Shown: positions 27,576-36,551, counted from the first letter of the stretch. The stretch: 64,000 nucleotides of DNA from Comamonadaceae bacterium PBBC1 (GCA_002256145.1 NKIP01000015.1:1-64000), one strand, 5' to 3'. Made by a program: numbers and translations. Notes: generated by a model from the sequence alone, not told the origin.

Positions 27576-27946
27576 GACCTTTGCGGGTCCGCAAGTGTTG
27601 CTATCGCCAGCAGGGCTGGCTCCTACAAGAGAAGACGGAAGGACCTTTGCGGGTCTGCAAGTGTTGTTATCGCCAGCAGGGCTGGCTCCTACAAGAGAAG
27701 ACGGAAGGACCTTAGCGGGTGCGCAAGTGTTGTGATCGCCAGCAGGGCTGGCTCCTACAAGAGAAGACGGAAGGACCTTTGCGGGTCTGCAAGTGTTGTG
27801 ATCGCCAGCAGGGCTGGCTCCTACAAGAGAAGACGGAAGGACCTTTGCGGGTGCGCAAGTGTTGCTATCGCTAGCAGGGCTGGCTCTTACAAGAGAGAAC
27901 CGATTGACCTGCGGGTCCACAGAGGTTGCTGTTGTCAGCAGGGCTA
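27576..27946. repeat. Tandem array of 66-bp units with REP-like cores
   Basis: Five units start with GACCTTTGCGGG-type sequence at 27576, 27642, 27708, 27774 and 27840, exactly 66 bp apart, followed by a diverged sixth starting at 27906. Each unit has ATCGCCAGCAGGGCTGGCTC, the reverse complement of the core in the 22-kb and 25-kb arrays. As 66 is divisible by three, frames stay open across it, but no start or domain supports coding. Confidence 0.9.
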
Positions 27947-27948
27947 GA

Positions 27949-28446
27949 TCAGTGAATGTAGAAGTTCAGGCCGATGGCGGCGTTGTTGTTGGTGCGTTTG
28001 ACGCCGTCCTTGTTGATGACGTCGTAGGTCAGGATGCCGCTGACGGTCATGTCTCTGTCCAGGCGGTGTTCAAGACCCACGCCCACTTGGGGGCGGTAGC
28101 TGGGCATGTCGCCTTTAACGCCAGCGCGTGCATAAACCAGGGTGTGGTTGATGATTTTGCCGGCTTTGAAGGTCACACCAGCCACGATGCCGGTCGACGA
28201 TTTCTTGTGGTAGTCGGCAAAACCTTCGATGCCCACCAACATGTTGTTGTGCATGATGTTGTAACCCAAGACGATGGCCGGGTAGATGGACTTGGTGGTG
28301 GTGTCCAAGGATGGGCCCGTCACGGTGGCACTGTTGCTGCCCAATTGCACGCCTTCGTAATAGCCCAAAAAGTCTTTGGGGTTGCTTTGCGCGAATGCGG
28401 TGCCTGTGGTCAAGGCCACCAAGGCCAGAAGTGCAGTGATTTTCAT
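27949..28446 (-). CDS. Small outer-membrane beta-barrel protein
   Basis: A 165-residue protein with a signal peptide (MKITALLALVALTTGTAFAQ, cleavage after Ala-Gln likely). It then has alternating hydrophobic strands such as YPAIVLGYNIM, LVGIEGFADYH, GIVAGVTFKAG and NNNAAIGLNFYIH. This pattern of roughly eight strands with aromatic residues near the C-terminus fits a small OmpA/OmpX-like barrel. Function is unknown. It may be expressed alone, with a leader of about 180 bp. Confidence 0.75.
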   Translation of the reverse strand: MKITALLALVALTTGTAFAQSNPKDFLGYYEGVQLGSNSATVTGPSLDTTTKSIYPAIVLGYNIMHNNMLVGIEGFADYHKKSSTGIVAGVTFKAGKIINHTLVYARAGVKGDMPSYRPQVGVGLEHRLDRDMTVSGILTYDVINKDGVKRTNNNAAIGLNFYIH

Positions 28447-28626
28447 GTGGACGCCTGGATGGGTTGTGCGTTTAAAAAAATATGGAAATCAAGATCAGTC
28501 AGATCATGATTCATAATTTCCCAAATTTATCATAAAAACAAAGAAAACAACGATTTTTGAGGTTTGCTTTCATGCCTTGCTTGACCAGCAGCTGCCTTGA
28601 GTTCGTACCTTGTCCAGGAGATGCCC

Positions 28627-28812
28627 ATGAACAAAATTCAAGAACCCCAATCCAGGCGTCACCGTCGGCGAGCTTCCGGGCGTAAAGGCGGAAAAATAGA
28701 TGCGGCTTCGTTGGTTTATTTTTTCCGCAAACACGGCACCGTGACCTTGCTGGTTTGCATTGCTTTGGTGAGTGTGGTGACGGCTTACGTGGCGATTGAG
28801 TTGGGCGCTTAG
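28627..28812 (+). CDS. Small single-helix membrane protein, function unknown
   Basis: A 61-residue protein with a strongly basic N-terminus (SRRHRRRASGRKGGK), then HGTVTLLVCIALVSVVTAYVAIEL, one membrane helix. AGGAG lies six bases before the ATG at 28627, which supports this start over ATG 28621. No homologous family is recognised. Confidence 0.55.
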   Translation: MNKIQEPQSRRHRRRASGRKGGKIDAASLVYFFRKHGTVTLLVCIALVSVVTAYVAIELGA

Positions 28813-28950
28813 GGCGGCACGTGGGCTGTGGGCAAAGTGTTTTGGAAGTGAGCTGACACGATTGCTTGCAATTTTTGTGTGCCAAGTCACAGGTCAGCAA
28901 TTTGCGCCGGGTTAAATTCAGGTGCATTCATTGACTTCAAGGACTTTTTT

Positions 28951-29601
28951 ATGTTCACACCAAAATCTGCTTTGACCCACATGGGCGTTTTGGCCAGCGC
29001 CGTGGCTGTTTTGTTGACCGGTTGCGCGACGGCAACACAAGAGCAAAAGGGGGCGGGCACCGGTGCCGTGATCGGCGCGGTGGCGGGTCAAATTTTGGGG
29101 CGTGACAGCAAGTCCACCGCCATTGGCGCGGGTTTGGGGGCTTTGGGCGGTTACATCTGGTCCAAAAACATGGAAGACAAAAAACGCGCCATGGAGCAAG
29201 CCACGGCTGGCACGGGCACGGTGGTCACACAAACGGCAGACAACCAGCTCAAGCTGAGCATTCCCAACGACATTTCATTTGACACAGGCCGTGCCGACAT
29301 CAAGGCCAATTTGCGCCCGATTCTGGACCAGTTTGCCCAAGGTCTGAGCCAACAGCCGAGCATGGAAGTGCGCATTGTGGGTCACACCGACAACACCGGC
29401 AGCGATGCCATCAACAACCCCTTGTCGGTCAACCGTGCGCAAAGTGCTCGTGATTACTTGGTGGCCCGTGGGGTGAGCAGTGCACGCATCGCCATTGATG
29501 GCCGGGGTTCGCGTGAACCGATTGCCGACAACGGCAGCGCCGATGGCCGGGCCCGCAACCGCCGCATTGACATCTTTTTGGCCGAGCGCGGTCAGAAGTA
29601 A
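28951..29601 (+). CDS. OmpA-family lipoprotein (YiaD-like)
   Basis: A 216-residue lipoprotein with a signal peptide and lipobox LLTGC (Cys26), a Gly-rich glycine-zipper segment (GAGTGAVIGAVAGQILG, GAGLGALGGYIW), and a C-terminal OmpA peptidoglycan-binding domain with VGHTDNTGSD, NRAQSARDYLV and RGSREPIADN...GRARNRRIDI. It should tether the outer membrane to the cell wall. Its 3' end overlaps the convergent MarR gene by ten bases. Confidence 0.92.
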   Translation: MFTPKSALTHMGVLASAVAVLLTGCATATQEQKGAGTGAVIGAVAGQILGRDSKSTAIGAGLGALGGYIWSKNMEDKKRAMEQATAGTGTVVTQTADNQLKLSIPNDISFDTGRADIKANLRPILDQFAQGLSQQPSMEVRIVGHTDNTGSDAINNPLSVNRAQSARDYLVARGVSSARIAIDGRGSREPIADNGSADGRARNRRIDIFLAERGQK

Positions 29602-30203
29602 ATTTTTTGCAGCAGCGCCACGAGCGTCTTGCGCTCGGCGGGCGTGAGCCTGGCGGTTTTTTCGGTTTCGAGCTCGGTGGCCGTTTGTTCGGCTTGCACC
29701 ATCAAGGCCTGGCCTTTGGGTGTGGCGTGCAGGCCGACGGCGCGACCGTCGTGCGGGTGGGGCTTGCGCTCGATCAAGCCCCGAGCTTCGAGTGACTGAA
29801 TCAGCCCCACCAAGTTGGGGGGCAACAAATTCAGGGCCGTGCACAGCTGGCGCGAGGTCACACCGGGGTTGTGGCCAATGGTAGACATGACCGAAAAGTC
29901 CACGGGCTTGAGGCCATAGGGCGCGAGCCGCTCCAAAAACAACTCAATGATGCTCAGTGCTGCACGCCGTGCGTTGTAGCCCATCAGGCTTTGCAGGTAG
30001 CGGGTGTCCACTTGCTCTGCGCTGGTCGCCGCAGACTTGACCACTTTCGCTACTTTCGCCACCTTGGCCACCTTGGCAATGGGGCGCAGCGCTTTGGCCG
30101 AGGGGGTGCACGGGGTTTTGGGGGCCAATGCCATGGTGGCTGGAGTGGCCCCTTTTTCTGCCACTTTGCCAGCTTGTGGGGTGATGGGCATGTCGTCGCT
30201 CAT
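29592..30203 (-). CDS. MarR-family transcriptional regulator
   Basis: A 203-residue protein with a winged helix: VDFSVMSTIGHNPGVTSRQLCTALNLLPPNLVGLIQSLEARGLIERKPHPHDGRAVGLHATPKG is the MarR DNA-recognition and wing region in pieces of the usual order. The N-terminal 75 residues are unusual and low in complexity, with a Lys-Val-Ala repeat run (AKVAKVAKVAKVVKSA). The ATG at 30203 overlaps the stop of the acyl-CoA dehydrogenase gene by four bases, so it is probably co-transcribed with, and may control, the catabolic genes upstream. Confidence 0.85.
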   Translation of the reverse strand: MSDDMPITPQAGKVAEKGATPATMALAPKTPCTPSAKALRPIAKVAKVAKVAKVVKSAATSAEQVDTRYLQSLMGYNARRAALSIIELFLERLAPYGLKPVDFSVMSTIGHNPGVTSRQLCTALNLLPPNLVGLIQSLEARGLIERKPHPHDGRAVGLHATPKGQALMVQAEQTATELETEKTARLTPAERKTLVALLQKIYF

Positions 30204-31918
30204 GCGGCGGCCATGCATTGCTGCACGATGATGAAGGTGCGCATTTGAAATTCGGGCAGAACCCAGCTGCGCAGGGCTTTGGCCGGTGTCAGCCAACGGG
30301 CTTGGGCATGGGGTGTGTCGGCGTCCACACCCGACTCGATGCGCAGCCAGGCCCAGTCCATGAGCACCAGCGCCACAGCACGCAAATAATCGTCGGCCAC
30401 GCGGTAGGGCAGGGCGGTGTCTTGTGCCGCGGCCTTGACGATTTGCGCGGTCACGGCACGCAGGGTCTGGAGACGGGCTGCTGCTGGCGTGCTGGCTTTG
30501 TGGTGGGGTGGCAAGTCGGCAGCCAGGGTGTCCAGCAAGGCGTTCATGCCGGTGCCGCCATCGGCCAGCACTTTGCGCACCAGCAGGTCAATCGCCTGGA
30601 TTTCGTTGGTGCCTTCGTAAATCATGGCCACACGGGCGTCACGCACGATCTGCTCGATGCCCCATTCGCGCACATAGCCGTGCCCGCCAAACACCTGCAG
30701 GCAGTCGCTGCCGCCATGGAAGGCTTGGTGGGTGAACACCGATTTCATGACCGGCGTGACCAGGGCGCACCAGCGCTGGGCGGCGGCTTGGGCAGCAGCG
30801 TCGGGGCTGTGTTTGATCAGGTCGAGTTCGAGCGCGGTGCGGTAGGCCAGCACCCGACCGGCGTCAACCCAGGCGCGTTGTGTGTCCAAAATGCGGCGCA
30901 TGGCGGGGTGCTCGCCAATCAAATCCGCTTCGCCCGCCGACTTGCCTTTGCCCGGCGCACGCATTTGGCGGCGCTCTTGTGCATAGGCGTCGGCCTTTTG
31001 CCAGGCGGCATCCAGCAGGCCAATGCCTTGCAGGGCCACATGCAATCGGGCGGCGTTCATCATCACAAACATGGCGCCCAAGCCTTTGCCGGGTTCGCCC
31101 ACTATCGAAGAGACCGCTTCGTCAAAACGCATCACGCAGGTGGGGCTGCCGTGCAGGCCCATTTTTTCTTCGATGCGGTCGCAGTGCACGCGGCTGCGCG
31201 AACCATCGGGGTAAAACTTGGGCACCAGGAACAGCGACAGGCCTTTGGGTCCAGGGGGCGCGTCGGGCAGGCGGGCCAGCACCAGGTGCACGATGTTGTC
31301 GGTCAGGTCGTGTTCGCCGCCCGAGATGAAAATTTTGGTGCCGCTGACGGCGTACTGGCCATCAGGCAGGGGCACGGCTTTGGTTCGGGCCAGTCCCAGG
31401 TCTGAGCCCGCATGGGGCTCGGTCAGGCACATGGTGGCCAGCCATTCGCCAGTCGCCACTTTCTCCAGGTACAGCGCTTTGAGCTCGTCACTCGCGTGGT
31501 GCTTGATGCATTCATAAGCGCCGTGCAGCAGGCCGGGGGCCATGGTCCAGCCGTGGTTGGCGGCGCTCAGCATTTCGTAGAGCATGGCTTCGAGCACGCT
31601 GGGCAGGCCTTGGCCGCCGTCTTCGGCACTGGAGGCCAGGGCAGGCCAGCCCGCTTGCCAAAACGCCTGGTAAGCGTCTTTGAAGCCCGGCGGCATGGTG
31701 ACGGTGCCGTCTTTCCACTGCGCACCGATTTCATCCCCGTCGCGGTTGAGCGGGGCGATCACCTCGCCCACGAACTTGCCTGCTTCTTCGAGCACTTGCT
31801 GCACGAGGGGAGGGTCGACCTCGGCAAAGGCGGGCAGGGCTTGCAGCTGGGCGGGCGCGTTCAAAACACGGGACAGCACAAACTGCATGTCGTCGGTGCG
31901 GGGTTGGTAGGCGTTCAT
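30200..31918 (-). CDS. Acyl-CoA dehydrogenase (DmdC-like, with C-terminal extension)
   Basis: A 572-residue flavoprotein with the acyl-CoA dehydrogenase core, including CLTEPHAGSDLGLARTKA and FISGGEHDLTDNIVHLVLAR, and MIYEGTNEIQAIDLLVRKV with the usual catalytic Glu. It is longer than classical enzymes (about 380) because of an extra C-terminal domain, as in the DmdC/PF12806 group, which includes 3-methylmercaptopropionyl-CoA and longer-chain dehydrogenases. The substrate is not decidable. It precedes the MarR gene, with overlap. Confidence 0.9.
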   Translation of the reverse strand: MNAYQPRTDDMQFVLSRVLNAPAQLQALPAFAEVDPPLVQQVLEEAGKFVGEVIAPLNRDGDEIGAQWKDGTVTMPPGFKDAYQAFWQAGWPALASSAEDGGQGLPSVLEAMLYEMLSAANHGWTMAPGLLHGAYECIKHHASDELKALYLEKVATGEWLATMCLTEPHAGSDLGLARTKAVPLPDGQYAVSGTKIFISGGEHDLTDNIVHLVLARLPDAPPGPKGLSLFLVPKFYPDGSRSRVHCDRIEEKMGLHGSPTCVMRFDEAVSSIVGEPGKGLGAMFVMMNAARLHVALQGIGLLDAAWQKADAYAQERRQMRAPGKGKSAGEADLIGEHPAMRRILDTQRAWVDAGRVLAYRTALELDLIKHSPDAAAQAAAQRWCALVTPVMKSVFTHQAFHGGSDCLQVFGGHGYVREWGIEQIVRDARVAMIYEGTNEIQAIDLLVRKVLADGGTGMNALLDTLAADLPPHHKASTPAAARLQTLRAVTAQIVKAAAQDTALPYRVADDYLRAVALVLMDWAWLRIESGVDADTPHAQARWLTPAKALRSWVLPEFQMRTFIIVQQCMAAA

Positions 31919-31939
31919 GGGTTTTGGGGGCTCGATAGA

Positions 31940-31972
31940 AAAAGGCCGGCGCTGCCATCAAGCAGCGCCGGA
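31940..31972 (-). terminator. Rho-independent terminator after the Bug receptor gene
   Basis: Minus strand: CCGGCGCTG...CAGCGCCGG, a 9-bp perfect stem, followed by CCTTTTTCT. It lies just past the stop of the Bug-type gene and before the acyl-CoA dehydrogenase start, so the latter needs its own promoter or readthrough. Confidence 0.85.
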
Positions 31973-31995
31973 CTACACGATATCAGTCTTCTGAA

Positions 31996-32997
31996 TCAGG
32001 AATCGATGCTGAAGCCGATGCGCTTGATCAGGGGACCCCAGCGCTCGAGTTCCACTTGTGAGCTCTTGAGCTGGTCTGCCGCAGTGCCGCCAAACGGAAT
32101 CAGGCCCACCACGGTCAATGCGTCCAACACGCCTTTGTCTTTGAGGGCGGCATTGATGGCTGCATTGGCCGCTTGCACCACGTTGGCCGGGGTTTTGGCG
32201 GGAGCGTAAAAGCCAAACCACTCTTCCACGGTCAATTCAGGAAAGCCTTGCTCGGCAAAGGTGGCGACATCGGGCACAAAGGGTGAACGGGTTTTGCCCG
32301 AGGTGGCCAAAATGCGCATCTTGCCGGCTTTGTGGTTGGCAATGAAGTCGCCGTGTGGGGTGAACATGCAAGCGATCTGGCCGCCGACCACATCGGTCAC
32401 GCCGGGCACCGAGCCACGGTAAGGCACATGCTTGAACTCGAAGTTCTGGTTCAGACCCAGCAACGCGCCAATGAAGTGCGGTGTGGAGCCTGCAGCAGGT
32501 GAGCCGTAGCTCGCTTGCGCGGGGTTGGCTTTGGCCCAAGCCACAAAGTCTTTCACGTTTTTGACGCTGGCGGGCACCATGGGGCCCACGGCAAAACCGT
32601 GGTGGATCATGGAGGCGGTGCCCACAGGGATGAAGTCTTCAAACGGCTTGTATTGCAGGTTTTTGAAGATGTGGGGGTAAAGCGAGATGGCCGAGAACGG
32701 GGTCATGGCCAGCACCGAGCCGTCGGCTGGGGCGCTTTTGAGCAGGTTCAGGGCAATCTGGCCGCCCGCGCCGGGTCGGCTGTCGATGATGCCGGCGTTT
32801 TTGCTGTAAGGCGTGCCGCCAAATTTTTCGGCCACGCGGCGGGCGCAGATGTCGCCCGAGCTGCCGGGTGGGAAGCCGTAGAGCACTTTGACTTGCTCAA
32901 TGGGCAGGCCACTTTGCGCCCAGGCTTGCTGGAATGCGGTGCTGCCCAAAATGGCGGCACCAAGGGTGGATTGGATGAATTCTCGACGGTTGCTCAT
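31996..32997 (-). CDS. Bug-family tripartite tricarboxylate transporter substrate receptor
   Basis: A 333-residue periplasmic protein with a Tat-like signal (SNRREFIQSTLGAAILG), then VLYGFPPGSSGDICAR and SRPGAGGQIALNLLKSAPADGSVL, the ligand-pocket loops of Bug proteins. Bug receptors bind carboxylates and aromatic acids and are very numerous in Burkholderiales. Membrane components are not adjacent, which is common for orphan Bug genes. Its position in the aromatic-acid cluster suggests an aromatic ligand. Confidence 0.92.
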   Translation of the reverse strand: MSNRREFIQSTLGAAILGSTAFQQAWAQSGLPIEQVKVLYGFPPGSSGDICARRVAEKFGGTPYSKNAGIIDSRPGAGGQIALNLLKSAPADGSVLAMTPFSAISLYPHIFKNLQYKPFEDFIPVGTASMIHHGFAVGPMVPASVKNVKDFVAWAKANPAQASYGSPAAGSTPHFIGALLGLNQNFEFKHVPYRGSVPGVTDVVGGQIACMFTPHGDFIANHKAGKMRILATSGKTRSPFVPDVATFAEQGFPELTVEEWFGFYAPAKTPANVVQAANAAINAALKDKGVLDALTVVGLIPFGGTAADQLKSSQVELERWGPLIKRIGFSIDS

Positions 32998-33074
32998 GCT
33001 TGTCTCCTGGAGGCGTGGTTGTGAAAAGGGTGGACGAATGGGGGTGAAAAAAAGTGGGCGTTGGAGTGTTCAGA

Positions 33075-33746
33075 TCAGGACTTGGCCGCTTTGTCGGCCG
33101 AGCCTTCCAGCCCGGCCAGCAGGGCTTGGCTGTTGCCCGGAATCACCATTTGAAATTGCTGGTCGACAAAGGTGTAGTCGTAGTAGCCCATGCGAGCGAG
33201 TGGCTGGATTTTGAGCACGTCGATCAGGCCTTGGCCATTGATGATCTCGTCGTCGATGTGGATGGCCACCACACGGCCAAACACCACGTCGGCGCTGCCC
33301 ATGGGCGGCTTGCCGGGAAAGCGCAGGCTGTTGAGGTACACACATTCAAACTGGATGGGCGAGCCTTGGACCCGCATGGGCTTGACCCGGCGGCTGGGCA
33401 GTTTGGTGAGGCCTGCACGCTCGAATTCGTCCACGCCGTGGGGCACTTCTTCGGCCGAGATGTTGACCGCATCGCGCAGCGCGTAGGTGGCCATGTTCCA
33501 GACGAACTCACCGGTTTGTTCGGCGTTGCGCACCGAGTCTTTGCGCTCGCCTTGGGTGGTTTGGTTGGCGCTGAACATGACGATGGGCGGGTCAAACGTC
33601 ACGTTTTGAAATTGGCTGTAGGGGGCCAGGTTGTGGCGGCCTTGGGCATCCACCGTCGAGATCCAGCCGATGGGGCGCGGGATGACGCACGACTTGAAGG
33701 GGTCGTGCGGTAAACCGTGGGGGGTGACGCCGGGTTCGTAGTACAT
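33075..33746 (-). CDS. Flavin reductase-like domain protein
   Basis: A 223-residue protein with the FMN-binding split-barrel pattern KSCVIPRPIGWISTVDAQGRHNLAPYSQFQNVTFDPPIVMFSANQ. Members bind FMN and reduce it with NAD(P)H for a partner oxygenase or have other FMN-linked roles. No oxygenase is adjacent. The gene is separated by 16 bp from the thioesterase gene and is probably in the same transcript. Confidence 0.85.
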   Translation of the reverse strand: MYYEPGVTPHGLPHDPFKSCVIPRPIGWISTVDAQGRHNLAPYSQFQNVTFDPPIVMFSANQTTQGERKDSVRNAEQTGEFVWNMATYALRDAVNISAEEVPHGVDEFERAGLTKLPSRRVKPMRVQGSPIQFECVYLNSLRFPGKPPMGSADVVFGRVVAIHIDDEIINGQGLIDVLKIQPLARMGYYDYTFVDQQFQMVIPGNSQALLAGLEGSADKAAKS

Positions 33747-33762
33747 GGCTCAAGTCGGTGTA

Positions 33763-34179
33763 TCAAGTGCACAAAGCGCGGATGTCTTCAGGCACAGGGA
33801 TGGCTTTGATGCGGTCCGGGTCCTCGGGGTGCTTGATGCAAAAGGCACGCACTTCGGTGCCTTCGCACAGCACGGTTTCGCCGCGCATCACCACGTGTTT
33901 GTGCACAAACACTTTGTCGCGCCACTCTTGCACGCTGGTGTGCACCTGCAGGGTTTCGCCGTAGGTGGCGGGTCGGATGAATTTGGTGTTGATTTCCAAG
34001 AGCGGCGTGCCAATGATGCCGCGCGTCTTGACCAATTCACGCCAAGGCAGCACGCCGCACTTCACAAAGAAGTTCAGCGACGAGGCGTCCATCCATTTGG
34101 AAAAATTGGGGAAAAAAACGATGCCTGCGGGGTCGCAGTCACCGAACATCACTTGCACTTCGTAGACAACAGTTTTCAT
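33763..34179 (-). CDS. 4-hydroxybenzoyl-CoA thioesterase-like hotdog protein
   Basis: A 138-residue hotdog-fold acyl-CoA thioesterase. The motif FGDCDPAGIVFFPNFSKWMD contains the catalytic Asp of the Pseudomonas-type 4-hydroxybenzoyl-CoA thioesterase. Within this cluster it could hydrolyse the aromatic acyl-CoA formed by the thiolase (for example vanilloyl-CoA). Assignment of the substrate is an inference. Confidence 0.88.
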   Translation of the reverse strand: MKTVVYEVQVMFGDCDPAGIVFFPNFSKWMDASSLNFFVKCGVLPWRELVKTRGIIGTPLLEINTKFIRPATYGETLQVHTSVQEWRDKVFVHKHVVMRGETVLCEGTEVRAFCIKHPEDPDRIKAIPVPEDIRALCT

Positions 34180-34212
34180 GGCTTGTTTCTTCGTTGGACG
34201 ATGAAGCTCACC

Positions 34213-34977
34213 TCAGCGAGGTGCCATGCGCAAGGCGCCGTCCAAGCGAATGGTTTCGCCGTTCAGGTGGTCGTTGCTGACGATGTGGCAGGCCAGTTCG
34301 GCAAATTCGCTGGGCTTTCCCAGGCGTGCCGGGAAGGGGATGCTGGCGGCCAGCGAAGCTTGCACCGGCTCGGGCAAGCTGGCCAGCAGCGGTGTTTTGA
34401 ACAGGCCGGGGGCGATGGTGCACACGCGGATGCCGTGTTGCGCCAGGTCACGCGCCATGGGCAGCGTCATGCCGGCCACGCCAGCCTTGGAGGCGCTGTA
34501 GGCCTGCTGGCCGACTTGGCCGTCAAAGGCGGCGACCGATGCGGTGAAGACCATCACGCCACGGGCGTTGTCCTCCATGGGGTCGAGCTTGGCGCAAGCG
34601 GCGGCAAACAGACGGGCGGCGTTGTAGGTGCCGATCAGGTTGACGTTGATCACCTTGGCAAACTCTTCCAGCGGCGCGGCGTTGCCGTCTTTGCCGACCA
34701 CGCGCTTGGCGGTGCCGATGCCCGCAATTTGCATCAGGATGCGGGCGGGGCCGTGGGCTGCTGCAGCGGTCTCGATGGCTTTGGCCATGCTGTCTGGGTC
34801 ACTCACATTGCAGTGCACGGCAAGGCCGCCGATGTCGGCTGCCACGCGCTCGGCGTTGTCCATGTTCAGATCGAGCACGGCGACTTTTGCGCCCAATCGG
34901 GCCAATTCGCGGGCAGTGGCTTCGCCCAAACCGGAGCCACCGCCGGTGACCAGTGCTGCTTGTCCTTGGATGTTCAT
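34213..34977 (-). CDS. SDR-family 3-hydroxyacyl-CoA dehydrogenase
   Basis: A 254-residue short-chain dehydrogenase: ALVTGGGSGLGEATARELARLGAKVAVLDLN binds NAD, and the catalytic Ser and the YSASK motif (Tyr-x-x-x-Lys) are present, with ASVAAFDGQVGQQAYSASKAG. The overall sequence resembles type-2 3-hydroxyacyl-CoA dehydrogenases. It would oxidise the beta-hydroxyacyl-CoA intermediate here. The ATG at 34977 gives the normal N-terminus; the sequence upstream is a repeat region. Confidence 0.9.
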   Translation of the reverse strand: MNIQGQAALVTGGGSGLGEATARELARLGAKVAVLDLNMDNAERVAADIGGLAVHCNVSDPDSMAKAIETAAAAHGPARILMQIAGIGTAKRVVGKDGNAAPLEEFAKVINVNLIGTYNAARLFAAACAKLDPMEDNARGVMVFTASVAAFDGQVGQQAYSASKAGVAGMTLPMARDLAQHGIRVCTIAPGLFKTPLLASLPEPVQASLAASIPFPARLGKPSEFAELACHIVSNDHLNGETIRLDGALRMAPR

Positions 34978-34992
34978 GTCGAGACCTTTCTG

Positions 34993-35253
34993 TTGTAGGT
35001 CGGACCTTCTGGTCCGACGTTTCGGATGCATGTCGGGGCTGAAGCCGCCGACCTACGGGTTCTTGCACTTTGTATTTTTGTAGGTCGGTGGCTTTAGCCC
35101 CGACAAATGCTTGCAGACCACAAACATGTCGGACCTGAAGGTGCCGACCTACGGGTTCTTGTACTTTGTATTTTTGTAGGTCGGTGGCTTCAGCCCCGAC
35201 AAATGCCCGCAGACCGCGAACATGTCGGGGCTAAAGCCGCCGACCTACGCGTT
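34993..35253. repeat. Cluster of REP-like palindromes, family B
   Basis: At least five copies of GTAGGTCGG(T/C)...TCCGACA/CCCGACA-type palindromes, in alternating orientation, for example GTAGGTCGGTGGCTTCAGCC at 35076 and 35178 with their reverse complements. Spacers of GGGTTCTTG(C/T)ACTTTGTATT are repeated between them. They lie between the SDR and thiolase genes. Confidence 0.85.
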
Positions 35254-35257
35254 CATT

Positions 35258-36508
35258 TCATGCGCCTTCAGGGTTTTCGATCAACAGCGCAATGCCTTGC
35301 CCGCCGCCCACGCAGGCACTGGAGATGCCGTAGCGCAAACCGCTGCGTTTCAATTCGCGAGCCAGCGTGATGGTCAAGCGCACGCCGGTGGCGGCCAAGG
35401 GGTGGCCGAGCGCAATTGCGCCGCCGTTCACGTTGAGCTTGGACACATCCAGGCCCAGCTCTTTCGCCACGGCCAGGGTTTGTGCACCCTGCGCTTCGTT
35501 GATCTCAAAGCGACCGATGTCTGACAGCTTGAGGCTTGTGCGCTCGAGCAGCAAGCGAATGGCTGGCGCTGGGCCAATGCCCATGATCTCGGGCGGCACG
35601 CCCACAGCGGCTGCCGCCACCACGCGGGCCAGCGGTTTTTTGCCGTTCGCCTTGGCATACGCGCCAGAAGTCACCACACAAGCGGCGGCGGCATCGACCA
35701 GGGCCGAGCTGTTGCCGCCGGTTTGCACGCCGCCTTCGTAGACGGACTTGAGCTTGGCCAGCACTTCGGGGGGCGAGATGCGGGGGTGCGTGTCGGTGGC
35801 CACTTCGGTGACCTTGCCTTGCAGCTTGATGCCACGGGCTTTGTAGCCTTCGAGTTCAAACTTTTCAGTGACCACAGACACGATTTCACCGGCATGAAAA
35901 CCGGCGGCTTGCGCGGCCACAGCCTTGGCAAACGAGTCGGACGCGAACTGGTCCACCTCTTCGCGGGTGATGTTGTACTTTTTGGCCAAGTTCTCGGCCG
36001 TTTGGATCATGTTGATGCCTGCGGCCGGGTCTTTCAGCGCTTCCCACATGTAGTCTTTGAAGCCCACGGGTGCACCCAGTTTGAAACCCGTGCGGTGGTC
36101 AAAGGCGGCAATCGGGTTGCGCGTCATGCTTTCGGTGCCGACCACCAGCGCAGCGTCGCACACGCCCGCTTCGATCTGCTCGCCGGCCTGGCGGAACAGT
36201 TCAAAGCCGGTGCCGCAAATGCGCTGGGTCATGATGGCGGGCACTTCTTGCGGCACGCCGGCATACAAACCAATGTGGCGGGGCAAGAAGAATTGGTCAA
36301 AGTCGCCAGGGGCCATGTTGCCGGTGATGACCGAGCCAATCTCGGTGGGGGCAATGCCTGCACGCTTGAGCGCTTCACGCGCGGCCTTGATGCCCAGGTC
36401 CGTGGGCGAGATGTGGCCCAGTGCGCCGCAGTAATCGACCATGGGCGTGCGCACGCCTTCGTGCATCCACACATCGGCAAACGCGTTGAAAAATCCTTTG
36501 GAAGCCAT
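35258..36508 (-). CDS. Acetyl-CoA C-acyltransferase (thiolase)
   Basis: A 416-residue thiolase. It has RICGTGFELFRQ with the acylated Cys98, GGAIALGHPLAATG with the active-site His, and SACVGGGQGIALLIE with the second Cys. It cleaves a beta-ketoacyl-CoA with CoA to give acetyl-CoA. With the neighbouring synthetase, hydratase and dehydrogenase it would complete the side-chain shortening of hydroxycinnamoyl-CoA. REP-like repeats lie on both sides of the gene. Confidence 0.92.
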   Translation of the reverse strand: MASKGFFNAFADVWMHEGVRTPMVDYCGALGHISPTDLGIKAAREALKRAGIAPTEIGSVITGNMAPGDFDQFFLPRHIGLYAGVPQEVPAIMTQRICGTGFELFRQAGEQIEAGVCDAALVVGTESMTRNPIAAFDHRTGFKLGAPVGFKDYMWEALKDPAAGINMIQTAENLAKKYNITREEVDQFASDSFAKAVAAQAAGFHAGEIVSVVTEKFELEGYKARGIKLQGKVTEVATDTHPRISPPEVLAKLKSVYEGGVQTGGNSSALVDAAAACVVTSGAYAKANGKKPLARVVAAAAVGVPPEIMGIGPAPAIRLLLERTSLKLSDIGRFEINEAQGAQTLAVAKELGLDVSKLNVNGGAIALGHPLAATGVRLTITLARELKRSGLRYGISSACVGGGQGIALLIENPEGA

Positions 36509-36551
36509 GTTTTTTCCTTGTGATTCGAATCTTTAAATCCGATTTGGGGGC

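Noticed and set aside
27576..27946. CRISPR array
   Set aside because: Units are contiguous near-identical 66-bp repeats without variable spacers, and no cas genes are present. The 102-, 105- and 112-bp arrays fail for the same reason.
27555..27947. Possible 22-residue repeat protein on either strand of the 66-bp array
   Set aside because: Both strands are open only because the unit length is a multiple of three; no ribosome binding site or domain supports translation.
30218..31405. Open frame of about 395 codons on the plus strand
   Set aside because: It is the antisense shadow of the acyl-CoA dehydrogenase gene.
33745..34998. Open frame of about 417 codons on the plus strand
   Set aside because: It is opposite the thioesterase and SDR genes and has biased, domain-free sequence.
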